DNA of 64,000 nucleotides from Helianthus annuus (Eukaryota; Streptophyta; Magnoliopsida; Asterales; Asteraceae): contig NC_035445.2 in the NCBI RefSeq assembly GCF_002127325.2, positions 82,764,383-82,828,382 on the forward strand, in the 5' to 3' direction. Positions 45,520 through 58,409 of the stretch are shown here, piece after piece. The position numbers and the translations under genes are program-made. Under the pieces are notes generated by a model. It did not search any database, had not been told where the DNA came from, and was given only the letters and a program-made list of their open reading frames with translations. Position 1 is the first letter of the stretch. Each line of letters begins with the position of its first letter.

Positions 45520-47300
45520 TGGATCTGATACCAATCTGTCACACCCCTACCCGCAGCGGATTATTGGTCGGACCGAGATGTTTGTCTGTAGCTCAGGACA
45601 ACTATGATAAGTTTAAATATTTAGAATATGATCAAATTAATATGTCACACATACAATAAAAATCTAAAATAATTCATACAATACAGTTTATTTCTAAGAT
45701 ATGTCCTACATGTCTTCTCTTCAACTCTAACTCATCGGATTATCTGTAACATGCATAAAAAAGGTTTTTGTGTCAACATAAAGTTGGTGGATAGATCTAA
45801 ACTTAAATAAAATGTTTTCTTTCTCTATTATTTTAGTTAAAAATGATTTAACGTGAAACTTCAAGTGTAATAGATACATGCATAACAAATCACATTAACA
45901 ACAATTACCATAATCACCTCAATCACCACAATCAAATGTGATAATACGACATAATAATAAAGAAGCAATAGACACAATGAAATTCAAGCCCCGAAGAGCG
46001 AATCGAAATGGTGGCGATACCTAGTTCAACCCATGGTCATGGGGAGCCGGTTAGCTAGTAGATCCACATTAGAAACAATACACACAAAGCGAGTAACAAG
46101 TATATACATGTATATGAAACGATAGATACTAGAAACAATAGAAATATGAATATGAAACACATAACGACACATTGATTTTACATGTTGATGATTTAAATAG
46201 AAGCATAAGAAATAAGACACATCACACACCCAAAAATATTTAGTGACAAAAAGGGGAAAAAGAAATAGATATACTCGTAGTTTTGCAAAAAGATAAATAC
46301 ATGAGAATTACTGCATGAGTGTAAAAAGGTATAACCAAGTAATCAAAGTATCCTAAAATCAAATAACAAGAATTCTAAACAAAGGAACAACCTAAATAAT
46401 CAAAGAAATTGGGTTCTCCTATTTAGGGACTTGAAATATGTAAATTATTTATCCAAATAATAATTAAACCAGTATTTTTATTTCTTGAATAAATGATCGT
46501 CATTAATTTTAATAATAACAATTTAATATGTTAATATATTATGCAAGTACCAAAATTTAGATGATTTAGTAAAATTCACCAAATAAATTTATAAATTAGA
46601 TTTTAGAATTATCTTGTATTTTTATTTAAACTAACTAAATTTTTAAAGGAATTTATTTGTTTTATAACTTGATTAAATCCTTGATTAGAAAATATATTAC
46701 CAACATTTATAAAACAATTAATAAAAATTCCATAAAATATACATATTGTATAATACTCAGTAACAATATTTATGAAATTTAATTTTGATAAATTTGTATT
46801 TTTATTTGATTATCTAAAGAATATAAACATGTAAAATCCATAATAAATCCATATGTTAGACTATAGCTATGTGTCCATCAGTTGAACCCTAACATAAAAT
46901 CCAATATTTGACAAAATAGGAAAAAAGATCTACTAAAAAATGGTTATAGAAGAACGAATGTGTTTTATTCATCAATGAACTCAAACCCTAGCTTTTAGAT
47001 GCAAGAAAAAACGGGAACAACAAATTGTATGTACATAATCGGACACAAAAGAGCAATAGAAACTGAGATACACATTACTTTGCTACCTTGTACGTCGCCG
47101 GACAAACAAAACGCGATGGAGGGTGGTAATATTGAATGAATAGCCGGAAGAAAAATAGGTGGCGTCCCTTCCTTATTGTTTAGAGAGAGAACAAAGGATG
47201 ATTTTGTTGTGGAACAATGTTATTATCATCAACATCAACAACTGATACTAGCGACATTTCTAGGATTGCAAAATTTTCAAGAAAGGCAATAATTTACGTT
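45520..47300 (-). mobile_element. Degraded LTR element: primer site and 5' LTR
   Basis: On the - strand an LTR-like end GGGGTGTGACA (45538-45548) is followed by TTGGTATCAGATC, a tRNA-iMet-type primer site. The leader-like, GC-richer stretch at 47080-47180 would lie inside this LTR. The far LTR boundary and the rest of the element are not found. Confidence 0.4.
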
Positions 47301-47744
47301 CCCAGGTTTCAAAGATGAAACAATATACAAACTTACCCTAGTACCTTTTATTTTAAAACAAAGTACCAAAAAATAATTACAATCTTGCCATTCATATAAA
47401 AATAATTTAGATCTTCATAATTAATGGACAAGATTTGTTTATTTTGTTCTCAAAAACCACTATGATTCATTTAGAAACTTCACCCTACCATCCTAAGAGA
47501 AGAACATCATATTTGAGAAACTTGAGAAGCATTCTGGGCCATACATTTCTCCAAGCCAAAAAAAAGCTTTCTTTTTTACTTCTAATAGTATTTTTGTAGT
47601 TTTTTATTGCATATATACATATATGTATATTGTCAAAGTTGAATTATACACATATGTATATATGTAATTTTTAAACTATACATATGTGTATATTATGAAA
47701 CATATATATCCTTAACCTAAGAAATGTAGGAAAGCGGGTTAAAC

Positions 47745-48211
47745 TGTAAGGTCTCCTACCCAAGGATCTCACTCAGACAACAATCACCAGGTGTGCGGAA
47801 TCCACCTAGCAATCACTACTGTATGGTATTGGATCAAGAAAGTGTAGAACAAGAATGATGAAAATGATGAACGACGTCACACATAGTAGCCGTCAATTCA
47901 CACACAGTGACAATGATTAGGGTTTCTTGAAGAACAAACTTTCCACACAAGAAATTGCCGCGTATAACATTTCACTAAGAGATTATATACATTGGGAAGT
48001 ACTGACTACTAAAGTCGGGACATAAAAAGGCCCAAAGCCCAAAACAATGACAAACCCTGACTAGATAAATGCCTAAATTCGGACTTAGTAGAGGAACTAA
48101 GTCCTGACCATTAAACCCTCATAAATTCTGACCAACATAATACTTTTAACAAATTACATAAAAGACCCTTGACTTTGAGAGCCTACACTTATCACCCAAA
48201 GTGCATTTACA
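47745..48211 (-). mobile_element. 3' LTR of copia element C1 (467 bp)
   Basis: Starts TGTAAGGTC and ends GCATTTACA, with short inverted ends. The - strand polypurine tract CAAGGGGGAGTT is directly adjacent (48212-48223). A - strand TATA (about 47982-47989) is present. The partner LTR is outside the window. Confidence 0.7.
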
Positions 48212-49547
48212 AACTCCCCCTTGATCAGTGCGGGATCTTCAATGTAAAGCTCAAGATCTTCTCTTTGTTAACGCTTCGAGTACTTGCTGCCTGGTTTTTC
48301 ACACAGAACTGCACGACCTTGATGTATTGATCAGCTAACAATTGATCTTCTTCAAAGGAATGCAACGGCAGATGACTTAGCTTCTTCAAATCTTCCATCT
48401 TAAGATGAATGATACAGACCCACACAGCTTCTTCAAATCTTCCATCTTGAGATGAACGATCCAGACTTGAAACACTTAACACCGGATTAAGAATCTTAAC
48501 CCTGGAGACACTCGGCCCAAACCTGGATCCCAGAAATAAATTCCAATACCCCAGAATCAACAATTGAAATATTAAACCACCAATATTTAATAATTTGTAT
48601 TTCAAAACACGATCATTCAGAAAAAAAGTTACTTCAGAACTTATACTTTTGGAAAAATATCACAACTTGAAACCAAATTTACCAAACACCTTTAAAAATG
48701 ACGAAAATACCCACACACTTAGATGGATCTTGCATGACCGATTTTTATAGAAAAAGACTTATTTTAAGATCACCTAACTTGATGTTTAACACCTTATTAA
48801 AGAATGTTCACAACCCTTAGAGAATATTCAGAATGATAACTTGCACATAGACACAAGAAAGCAAATTTTTTTTGTTGTTTTCAATTTTGGACTAAATAAA
48901 GAAATTAAAAACTAAGAACATATTTACACTAATTATATTTTTGTGAAATCGGAGCAAAGGGATCATATCGGTTTTTCTGTCAATATCCAACACAAAAACA
49001 TAGTTTATTAGTTTAAGCTCTTAGAATGATATTAACAGTTCAAGATGTTCAATGGTATTGTGGTCCACTTAAGTTTTAGCACGCTTTCGAACACTGTTTT
49101 CGAGATATGCGATTAAGTGTATTAATAACTAATTGTAACTATGTTTACCCACCTCAGAATATACTCCCGTATAAACACTACCAAACATTACATCTTACAG
49201 GTGAGTATATCTGAAAAATCTCTGTATCCGGCTAAAATGCGATGCCTTGAGAGCTTAGGTTAGTGCCACCGCACAGACAAAGAGACGAAGGCTCGACTTT
49301 AAAGGTGGTGTACCATCGTTTGGTATCTTTTTCTGCATAATTTTGCAGTTTTTTTTGGCTATGTACCCGGTGGTAACATAGAATTGTAACAGATCATCCG
49401 GTGATGATTGTTATGGCAGAAAAGAAATCCACCAAGGGGGTTTGTGCACAAACAAATCGCTTAGCAAAGCATTATACGAGGTCTAGGCCATTGCTCACGC
49501 AATATCAGAAGACCAGGCATAAAACCCCAGAGATTTAACAAACATAA
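48212..49547 (-). mobile_element. 3' non-coding region of C1
   Basis: AT-rich DNA with a 47-bp tandem duplication (about 48379-48470; TCTTCAAATCTTCCATCTT). A 126-codon - strand frame (48605-48225) shows no recognisable domain. Position and style match the long 3' region of Sirevirus-like elements. Confidence 0.5.
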
Positions 49548-50018
49548 TGTAGGATCGTATTCTGACCCAAACGAGTCGTTCAGAGGCTTTCTCCTTGGTT
49601 TCAGGTGCGGAATAACAAGAAACTAAGGTAGAAATAGCACACAGATCACTTTAACTACTTGTTTTACTGATTTGACGCTGATTACACTTCAAATCTCGCA
49701 CCTTTAGCACTTCGGCACGATTTTCCTCACTGTTACAACTAAGATCGCTCTTGAGGTATATATAGACAGCTGGAACCGCTTATTGGACAGGCCCAATAAG
49801 CGGCCCACACATGTAGTTCGAGCGGTCCATACAAGTTACCACTCGAGCGGTCCGTACACATCCATCCGAGCGACCCTAACATCTAATTTGACTCTATAAG
49901 CGATCCAACATGTCTAACTCTATACAATTACTCAATTTTTGGTATTACGTGCCCAGATCTATCATTCTAAGACTATGACTCGATACAAGACGGAATCAGC
50001 AGATGTAGTGCACCAACA
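49548..50018 (-). mobile_element. 3' LTR of copia element C2 (471 bp)
   Basis: Starts TGTAGGATCG and ends GCACCAACA, followed by GACTCCCCCTC, the polypurine tract on the - strand (GAGGGGGAGTC). TATA box on the - strand at 49757-49766. Contains repeated GAGCGGTCC motifs (49820-49880). Confidence 0.75.
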
Positions 50019-50233
50019 GACTCCCCCTCAGATGTTGATGGAGTCTATTATCGAGTCACACCAATGCTGCATCTTCAGATCTTCTGTCTTGATCAGTCTT
50101 TGGGCTTCTATCCTTCAAGTTGGGGATGATGTCACACCTGAGCAAAAGCCGTAGCAATCTTGATTTCCTCACTTCACTCCTCAATGCTTACTTGCCAAAT
50201 TTCGGGACGAAATTTCTTTCAAGTTGGGGATGA

Positions 50234-52881
50234 TGTGACAACCCGAACCATCACGGTTAGTAACGTTTAAATCTTGTGATCTAATTAACTTGGAAATTCG
50301 GAATTTGTTAGGTAGTGTGTATTGGGCCAATACTTATATCTTATTAGTATCATTTTACTTGTTAGTTAGTCCAACAAGTTGGGTTGTAATCATATGGTGT
50401 ACTATTAAACTTGGCCCAATAGCATAAGTAATTAAACTTAATTAAACTGGGCTACTCATTGTATACGAAATTGAACTGGCCCAATATCATAAGTAATCGA
50501 AGTAACCCTTATCCATAGGAGTGCACGTATGCGAGTTATACTCCAATTCGTTCATGATCTGCTTAAAACTTAAACAAACCCCCACTTCTTCTTCCTGGAT
50601 TTCGATAAACAAACCCTACCCCCCCCCTCTTACTTGATTCGCATCAGACGTAGGAGACCCCCTCCCCTTTGTTCGAGTTACATCCTGGTCAATCGGTTCC
50701 TGGTTAGTAATATTCACTGATTATTTTTATGTTGTGTGAAAGCATGTGTATAGATGATGTGGTTGTTAGTATTCACTGATTGTATGGTTTAGTTAATAAA
50801 CAACATGAAAGCATGTGAGATGATGTAGTTGTATGATCTAATTAATAACTTGGTGAGAATTTGGATGCATGATATCATCGATATCATACACAGATAATGG
50901 AGGATTCATTAATTACTGATTTATTTCTGACATTGCACATGATTCTTAAATTTGCCATAATTGAGATAAGTAATATGGAACATGATAATAATTGGTCCAA
51001 TGGTATTAGGGCTAGAAGTATGATTGTTGACCACTAAGTTCTTGCATGTGATGGTATACATAATTGACTGCTACTATGTTTTTCATGCAAACCATTGATA
51101 TTGTCGGCCATAACCCATGCTATAGATGAATGCGATGATGATGATAGTAATTGTTAGGCAATTTAGTATGAGCTTAAAGTCAACTGTTAATAAGTGATAT
51201 GCTGATTAACAAAGAGTGGGAATATGGCGGCCCAATAGAATGAAAGTGGTTAAATATTGATATCGGCCCATGTTCTGTACCAATAGGAATTTCATGTTGC
51301 CGCCCACTATTATTTTATTAATGGTATCTTGAATGCAAGTTAGTGTTAATAAATCGGCTATGATAGTCACTGGAATGATTGTATGACTGTAAGGGTGCAT
51401 GATACGAACGAATATAATCGGCAAACTAGGATCCCTAATAACCCACGATATATACTTTGAAAAGCTGTAGGATATGGAAGTCGATGTGAATTAGAATGAT
51501 GAAGTATGCATGCTAATAAGGGATTATTTGTTCACAGTGTGATGAATGGTTCTTGTGTGATTTAAATTACTAAACTATGTGATGATATACATACATGATG
51601 TTAACTGGACTGAGCCTTGGACATGTAAGTTAGTTAGGGTTAGATGTAAATTATAGTAGCATGAACTAACAATCGGATTCTTGAAATAAATCATGTGATC
51701 GGTTCAATTGAAACATGAACTAATGATAAAAGAAGGCACTTGATAATTATGGAATCCGAGTGGGGTAAAGGAAAACATGGTACAATTTTGGTTGGGTTTT
51801 TATACTAATGAACCGTATAATTTTTGGTCGGGCTAGTTGGTTTGGGCCATGGGCTGTGTAACAAGTACACAAATCAGGGGCATGTGTGAGTAATGTTTTA
51901 TGATGCAAATATTTGCAATGTGTTGAGTAATGTTCGTGATTTAATGCATGTAATAGTTTAAATGACATAAATCGATAAATGCTTTCGTGAGACATGGACA
52001 CTGTTGATTAACTGATACAACTTGCACAACTTGTTTAAATGCTAGTGCACTGTTTGATGAATACGTGTGAAACGATACACACTAAGCTTGTATGTGAGCT
52101 GACTGTTATGTGCAACTATTATAGGATTCGATTGATCATTTCTGTTAAACAAGTAACTAAGTCTAACCGAGCAAACCAAAGGTGAGTTCATTGCATCTCT
52201 CTAAGCATGCGTCCCGGTGGTTTGGGACAACTGGTAAACATTTGGAAGGGAAACATTGGGTAAATAACTTAATCGGTTTTGGTTATTGCCTGGAGGGCAA
52301 TGGGGGTGATTAGTTGATAGCGCTATTAGGTACTAATTATCTGGGTTTCACTATGGTTGTTTAGAGGCACACTCCTCGGTTACGTAAGGGCGGTTCCCCT
52401 AGGGTAACTAACCGAACAACATAGTGGGTTGCTTAGAGGCACACTCCTCGGTTACGTAAGGGCGTAGTCCCTAGGGTAATCTAACTTGAGCAACATCGTA
52501 ACATATCATTGAATCGTATTGACATATATCTGGTAACACAACACGTTAACGAAACCTTGAACTCACCAGCGTAGTCTGACACACTTGTTGCATGCTTGTA
52601 GGTAATTATTGAAGGAACTTGGGAGCTTGCTGTCTGATGCTGCTGGAGTGGTTGTGGTCATAATAAACAGTTATTTGATTTGCTTTTGATACATATACGC
52701 ACTTATACATTTATGCTTCCGCTCAATACTTTGGTTTTGGTTTAACTTTTCAAACGATACGTTTCTTTCAATTGGGTATTTAATACATTATTACTGGTGT
52801 TTGATATGATTGGTGGCTCTTTGTTGGATCGTTACACCTCCATTAGGGACACGCCCTAGGTGGTAATTTGGGGGTGTGACA
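50234..52881 (+). mobile_element. 5' LTR of G3
   Basis: TGTGACAACCC to GGTGTGACA. The 3' third is alignable with the G2 LTR (GCGTCCCGGTGGTTTGGGAC; ATTGCC/GGCAAT hairpin; AGGTGAGTTCATTGCA donor at about 52181). Two tandem GAGGCACACTCCTCGGTTAC units lie at 52374 and 52437. Confidence 0.95.
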
Positions 52882-52884
52882 GTT

Positions 52885-52902
52885 TGGTATCAGAGCCACT
52901 GG
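52885..52902 (+). other. Primer-binding site of G3 (tRNA-iMet)
   Basis: TGGTATCAGAGCC three bases after the 5' LTR. Confidence 0.9.
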
Positions 52903-52969
52903 TTATAGAGAACTCGGTTTTAAAAATGTTTTCATAAAACCAGACTATAACCGAATTGATCCAAACGTT

Positions 52970-55526
52970 GACCATGACACTCAGCTCCAGACTGCAAGGT
53001 TCGTTTCTCATCTACTAATGCATAGTATATCTAGTGTACACATATGTATAACATTACACGTGAATTCACACTTGGCACAGCAGCATGAGCCCTTATATTA
53101 CCAACCCTTGTTATGTGATCTGTTAGTGTGACACTATCCATTGATTATTGTAATTCTTAACCCTGTGATACCTTACGTTTGCTGTTTGGATGAGGGGAAC
53201 CTTTTAGCGCGAGTTAAAAGGCACTGAGATAAGCATGCAAATTGCCTTATTATTATGGGTGCACACATAATAATAATGTGGGGTGCATGTGAGTCCCAGT
53301 GAGGTTTAACGAGTGTGAGAGGGGTTCCGCTCTGTTAATTGACGTTATGTTAGAACACAACAGTCCATGGGAGTCATAGCAGTGATTGTCTCCTACTCGA
53401 ACATGATCTTTTCACTCCTTTCTGAATCCTTACAAATCTCGATGCTATCAAGTATTATCTGAACACACATCTGAACGCCTAGCGAAACGTGTAGAATGTT
53501 AGGTGCTTGAACGAACGTCCTTGAGCTGGTCTATACCTTTCTCGCTTCTCTTCGTTTGCTGGGACTCTATGTATTGACGTCTTAGACTCCGAAGTGTGAT
53601 CACTTCGGCAACACTCTCGCAGCATACCGTGTATTACTCAATCGACTTACTAGATCGATAGACAAAAGGGTGAGCGTAGTATTTTACCGACCTCAGTATT
53701 TGGACAACCCTGATTACCGGCAACGAACACCAGCGAATTGGCTTCAAACGGATCATTCACCCTAGTTAGCGACTTATGGGAGTCAACTCTTACAAACCAA
53801 ACGGGACATACACGATGACAATGGACTGTAGAAAGGAATGGATAACTGCCAGTGCAACGAGCGGCGCCTTAGGACGCGGCACGGAATGTGTTATGATGGA
53901 CCATGTTGGTGAAAGATCGTAGGGCTCTGTTTCGAGCAACAATAGTAGAGGCAACAGTCACGGCAACATCAAGGCACTCGTAATCGTAGTCTATAGTAGG
54001 GAAATGAAGGTGCCTACGGCATGGATCGCCCATTGTTAAATCAAGAAGACAACAACCAAGGGAACGACAGAAGTACTAGAAATCCTCGTAACAATAGCAA
54101 CAACATTGGAAATGATGCTCGTGGAGGGGCATTTAGGATTGGCGTGAGCGACGCCAGGAATACAACAGCATGGTGGCCTGCACGTTCTTGATAACGAATC
54201 GACTGACGGCAAGTCAATTGAAACCTTATATGTTCGTTGGGATGCAAACTTGATCTCGTGGGTCAACTGTTCGACATTGACCTACTTCCCAATACTCTTG
54301 TAAGTTTTGACATGGTCGTTGACATGGACTTGGTTATCTATGTATCAAGCAGCAAATTCTCTGCAAAAAGAAAATCGTGCGTTCCCTCTCTCAGTGGGGA
54401 ATCCTTATCAGTTTGAGATCATCATAGTGGTGCCATTGTTGGCATCATCTCAATCGTGAAAGCCCGGAAGTGTCTACGGAAGGGCTACTCTGCTATACTA
54501 GCTCTTGTCCCCGATTCGCCACTTTAAGAAAGGAAGATCGAGTATCTTCCAGTTATTCGTGAATTTCCTGACGTGTCTTCTGAAGAGTTACCTGGTTTAC
54601 TTCCACATCGTTAGGTGGAATTTCAGAATAGACCTTATGCTAATCTTGATTTCCTTCTGGGATACAGCAATCCCTTAGGTTCGCTAGATACTATCACAGC
54701 TTCATCATAGGATTTTCGAAGGTTTCGCAACTTCAACCTCCTTAGCATAGCGGGGAGTTGTGAATTCCTGAGAAATAAAATCGGAGAACGTCTTTGCAGC
54801 TTTTGAAACCCAACCCTACAACACGCGGAGCATCGCTTCTATCCGAGGGTACCGATGATCCAGCGATATACCATGATGGTGTTACGGAGAGGAACTGCAC
54901 GACCTACAACCTTCGGTGGAAACCGTGGTCATTGGATTTAAGTGGGAGGCATTACTTGGACGGTACCGAATGCACCAATTAGACCGATCACAAGGGCCTC
55001 CAGCGCACCCTTGTTTCAATAGAGCTAACCATGTGATGGCATCGCTAGATGGAACTTCCGAACGAACACGGGATTAGGAGAACTATACCCACGCATCCCT
55101 GTAGACGAACCTTATCACTTTCACTTGTCATCGCCGCTAGAAGTGAAGCAGTCACAGTTACACGCGTTTGTCGTTTTGCAACACTAACCTTTACCCACCA
55201 AACTCTGTTTTGGACAAATGATACACTCGCGCGACCGCAATGTGACGAACCTCCCTGTTGTGCCATGCCGCCATGCACCACTACTGGAAATTACTTCTTG
55301 ACAACAAATTTGCTGGCCAAATCCTTCGGATGTTTAATGGACCCCTGTTTCGCTCGAATCTTCGTACGAACCTCATTACCTCCCTGTTCCCTTGATTGGC
55401 AACTGATATAACAAAACGCTAACCACCATACCATGATTTTCACCGATCACAAGATGAGCCCCAGGCGTTGTAAAGTATCTATAGATCGAGTTCGTCGGAA
55501 CTCACTTCAAGCCATTGTTTTAGATC
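52970..55526 (+). pseudogene. Decayed gag-pol interior of G3
   Basis: Relics in order: the gag start MTLSSRLQG (52975), a gag/protease stretch at 54079-54350 (DARGGAFRIGV, GCKLDLVGQLFDIDLLP) and a protease-RT linker at 54541-54625 (IREFPDVSSEELPGLLPH). The RT-RNase H linker is at 54655-54720 (FARYYHSFIIGFSK) and an RNase H relic at 54794-54990. Integrase is not seen. Every part has stops or frameshifts. Confidence 0.75.
53247..53276 (+). other. Leader hairpin with GTGCAC loop (G3)
   Basis: An 11-bp stem closing GGTGCACA, 362 nt after the primer site. It matches the G2 hairpin in place and loop. Confidence 0.6.
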
Positions 55527-55759
55527 AATTTTCGGGATGAAAATTCTTTCAAGTAGGAGATGTTGTGACACCCCGCGAAAACGCCTAACAAAACTAGCTT
55601 CCTCAGCGACTGTTTGCTAAATTTCGGGACGAAATTTCCTTCAAGTTGGGGATGATGTCACACCTGAGCAAAAGCCGTAGCAATCTTGATTTCCTCACTT
55701 CACTCCTCAATGCTTACTTGCCAAATTTCGGGACGAAATTTCTTTCAAGTTGGGGATGA
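55527..55759 (+). other. Three stacked hairpin-PPT modules of G3
   Basis: Module 1 (55527-55577) has AATTTTCGGGATGAAAATT, a purine stretch and TGTGACACCCC. Module 2 (55619-55665) has AAATTTCGGGACGAAATTT, TTCAAGTTGGGGATGA and TGTCACACC. Module 3 (55723-55759) adjoins the real LTR. Modules 2 (PPT part) and 3 recur before the 5' LTR (50111-50233). Confidence 0.8.
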
Positions 55760-58409
55760 TGTGACAACCAGAACCATCACGGTTAGTAACGTTTAAATCT
55801 TGTGATCTAATTAACTTGGAAATTCGGAATTTGTTAGGTAGTGTGTATTGGGCCAATACTTATATCTTATTAGTATCATTTTACTTGTTAGTTAGTCCAA
55901 CAAGTTGGGTTGTAATCATATGGTGTACTATTAAACTTGGCCCAATAGCATAAGTAATTAAACTTAATTAAACTGGGCTACTCATTGTATACGAAATTGA
56001 ACTGGCCCAATATCATAAGTAATCGAAGTAACCCTTATCCATAGGAGTGCACGTATGCGAGTTATACTCCAATTCGTTCATGATCTGCTTAAAACTTAAA
56101 CAAACCCCCACTTCTTCTTCCTGGATTTCGATAAACAAACCCTACCCCCCCCCCCTCTTACTTGATTCGCATCAGACGTAGGAGACCCCCTCCCCTTTGT
56201 TCGAGTTACATCCTGGTCAATCGGTTCCTGGTTAGTAATATTCACTGATTATTTTTATGTTGTGTGAAAGCATGTGTATAGATGATGTGGTTGTTAGTAT
56301 TCACTGATTGTATGGTTTAGTTAATAAACAACATGAAAGCATGTGAGATGATGTAGTTGTATGATCTAATTAATAACTTGGTGAGAATTTGGATGCATGA
56401 TATCATCGATATCATACACAGATAATGGAGGATTCATTAATTACTGATTTATTTCTGACATTGCACATGATTCTTAAATTTGCCATAATTGAGATAAGTA
56501 ATATGGAACATGATAATAATTGGTCCAATGGTATTAGGGCTAGAAGTATGATTGTTGACCACTAAGTTCTTGCATGTGATGGTATACATAATTGACTGCT
56601 ACTATGTTTTTCATGCAAACCATTGATATTGTCGGCCATAACCCATGCTATAGATGAATGCGATGATGATGATAGTAATTGTTAGGCAATTTAGTATGAG
56701 CTTAAAGTCAACTGTTAATAAGTGATATGCTGATTAACAAAGAGTGGGAATATGGCGGCCCAATAGAATGAAAGTGGTTAAATATTGATATCGGCCCATG
56801 TTCTGTACCAATAGGAATTTCATGTTGCCGCCCACTATTATTTTATTAATGGTATCTTGAATGCAAGTTAGTGTTAATAAATCGGCTATGATAGTCACTG
56901 GAATGATTGTATGACTGTAAGGGTGCATGATACGAACGAATATAATCGGCAAACTAGGATCCCTAATAACCCACGATATATACTTTGAAAAGCTGTAGGA
57001 TATGGAAGTCGATGTGAATTAGAATGATGAAGTATGCATGCTAATAAGGGATTATTTGTTCACAGTGTGATGAATGGTTCTTGTGTGATTTAAATTACTA
57101 AACTATGTGATGATATACATACATGATGTTAACTGGACTGAGCCTTGGACATGTAAGTTAGTTAGGGTTAGATGTAAATTATAGTAGCATGAACTAACAA
57201 TCGGATTCTTGAAATAAATCATGTGATCGGTTCAATTGAAACATGAACTAATGATAAAAGAAGGCACTTGATAATTATGGAATCCGAGTGGGGTAAAGGA
57301 AAACATGGTACAATTTTGGTTGGGTTTTTATACTAATGAACCGTATAATTTTTGGTCGGGCTAGTTGGTTTGGGCCATGGGCTGTGTAACAAGTACACAA
57401 ATCAGGGGCATGTGTGAGTAATGTTTTATGATGCAAATATTTGCAATGTGTTGAGTAATGTTCGTGATTTAATGCATGTAATAGTTTAAATGACATAAAT
57501 CGATAAATGCTTTCGTGAGACATGGACACTGTTGATTAACTGATACAACTTGCACAACTTGTTTAAATGCTAGTGCACTGTTTGATGAATACGTGTGAAA
57601 CGATACACACTAAGCTTGTATGTGAGCTGACTGTTATGTGCAACTATTATAGGATTCGATTGATCATTTCTGTTAAACAAGTAACTAAGTCTAACCGAGC
57701 AAACCAAAGGTGAGTTCATTGCATCTCTCTAAGCATGCGTCCCGGTGGTTTGGGACAACTGGTAAACATTTGGAAGGGAAACATTGGGTAAATAACTTAA
57801 TCGGTTTTGGTTATTGCCTGGAGGGCAATGGGGGTGATTAGTTGATAGCGCTATTAGGTACTAATTATCTGGGTTTCACTATGGTTGTTTAGAGGCACAC
57901 TCCTCGGTTACGTAAGGGCGGTTCCCCTAGGGTAACTAACCGAACAACATAGTGGGTTGCTTAGAGGCACACTCCTCGGTTACGTAAGGGCGTAGTCCCT
58001 AGGGTAATCTAACTTGAGCAACATCGTAACATATCATTGAATCGTATTGACATATATCTGGTAACACAACACGTTAACGAAACCTTGAACTCACCAGCGT
58101 AGTCTGACACACTTGTTGCATGCTTGTAGGTAATTATTGAAGGAACTTGGGAGCTTGCTGTCTGATGCTGCTGGAGTGGTTGTGGTCATAATAAACAGTT
58201 ATTTGATTTGCTTTTGATACATATACGCACTTATACATTTATGCTTCCGCTCAATACTTTGGTTTTGGTTTAACTTTTCAAACGATACGTTTCTTTCAAT
58301 TGGGTATTTAATACATTATTACTGGTGTTTGATATGATTGGTGGCTCTTTGTTGGATCGTTACACCTCCATTAGGGACACGCCCTAGGTGGTAATTTGGG
58401 GGTGTGACA
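55760..58409 (+). mobile_element. 3' LTR of G3
   Basis: Near-identical copy of 50234-52881. Confidence 0.95.

Larger units (their letters stand above)
50111..58409 (+). mobile_element. Young Ty3/gypsy element G3 nested in C2
   Basis: LTRs 50234-52881 and 55760-58409 differ by one substitution seen (CCCG/CCAG) and poly-C length (9 versus 11). The 123 bp before the 5' LTR repeat the 123 bp before the 3' LTR, so the duplicated unit is 50111-52881 / 55637-58409. No 5-bp target duplication was found at either possible left edge. The interior (2.9 kb) lacks intact coding. Confidence 0.9.

Noticed and set aside
46026..46229. 67-codon - strand frame
   Set aside because: AT-rich, no domain, inside a presumed degraded LTR.
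48225..48605. 126-codon - strand frame as a copia protein
   Set aside because: No RNase H or other domain, and it includes a tandem DNA duplication; more likely 3' non-coding sequence of C1.
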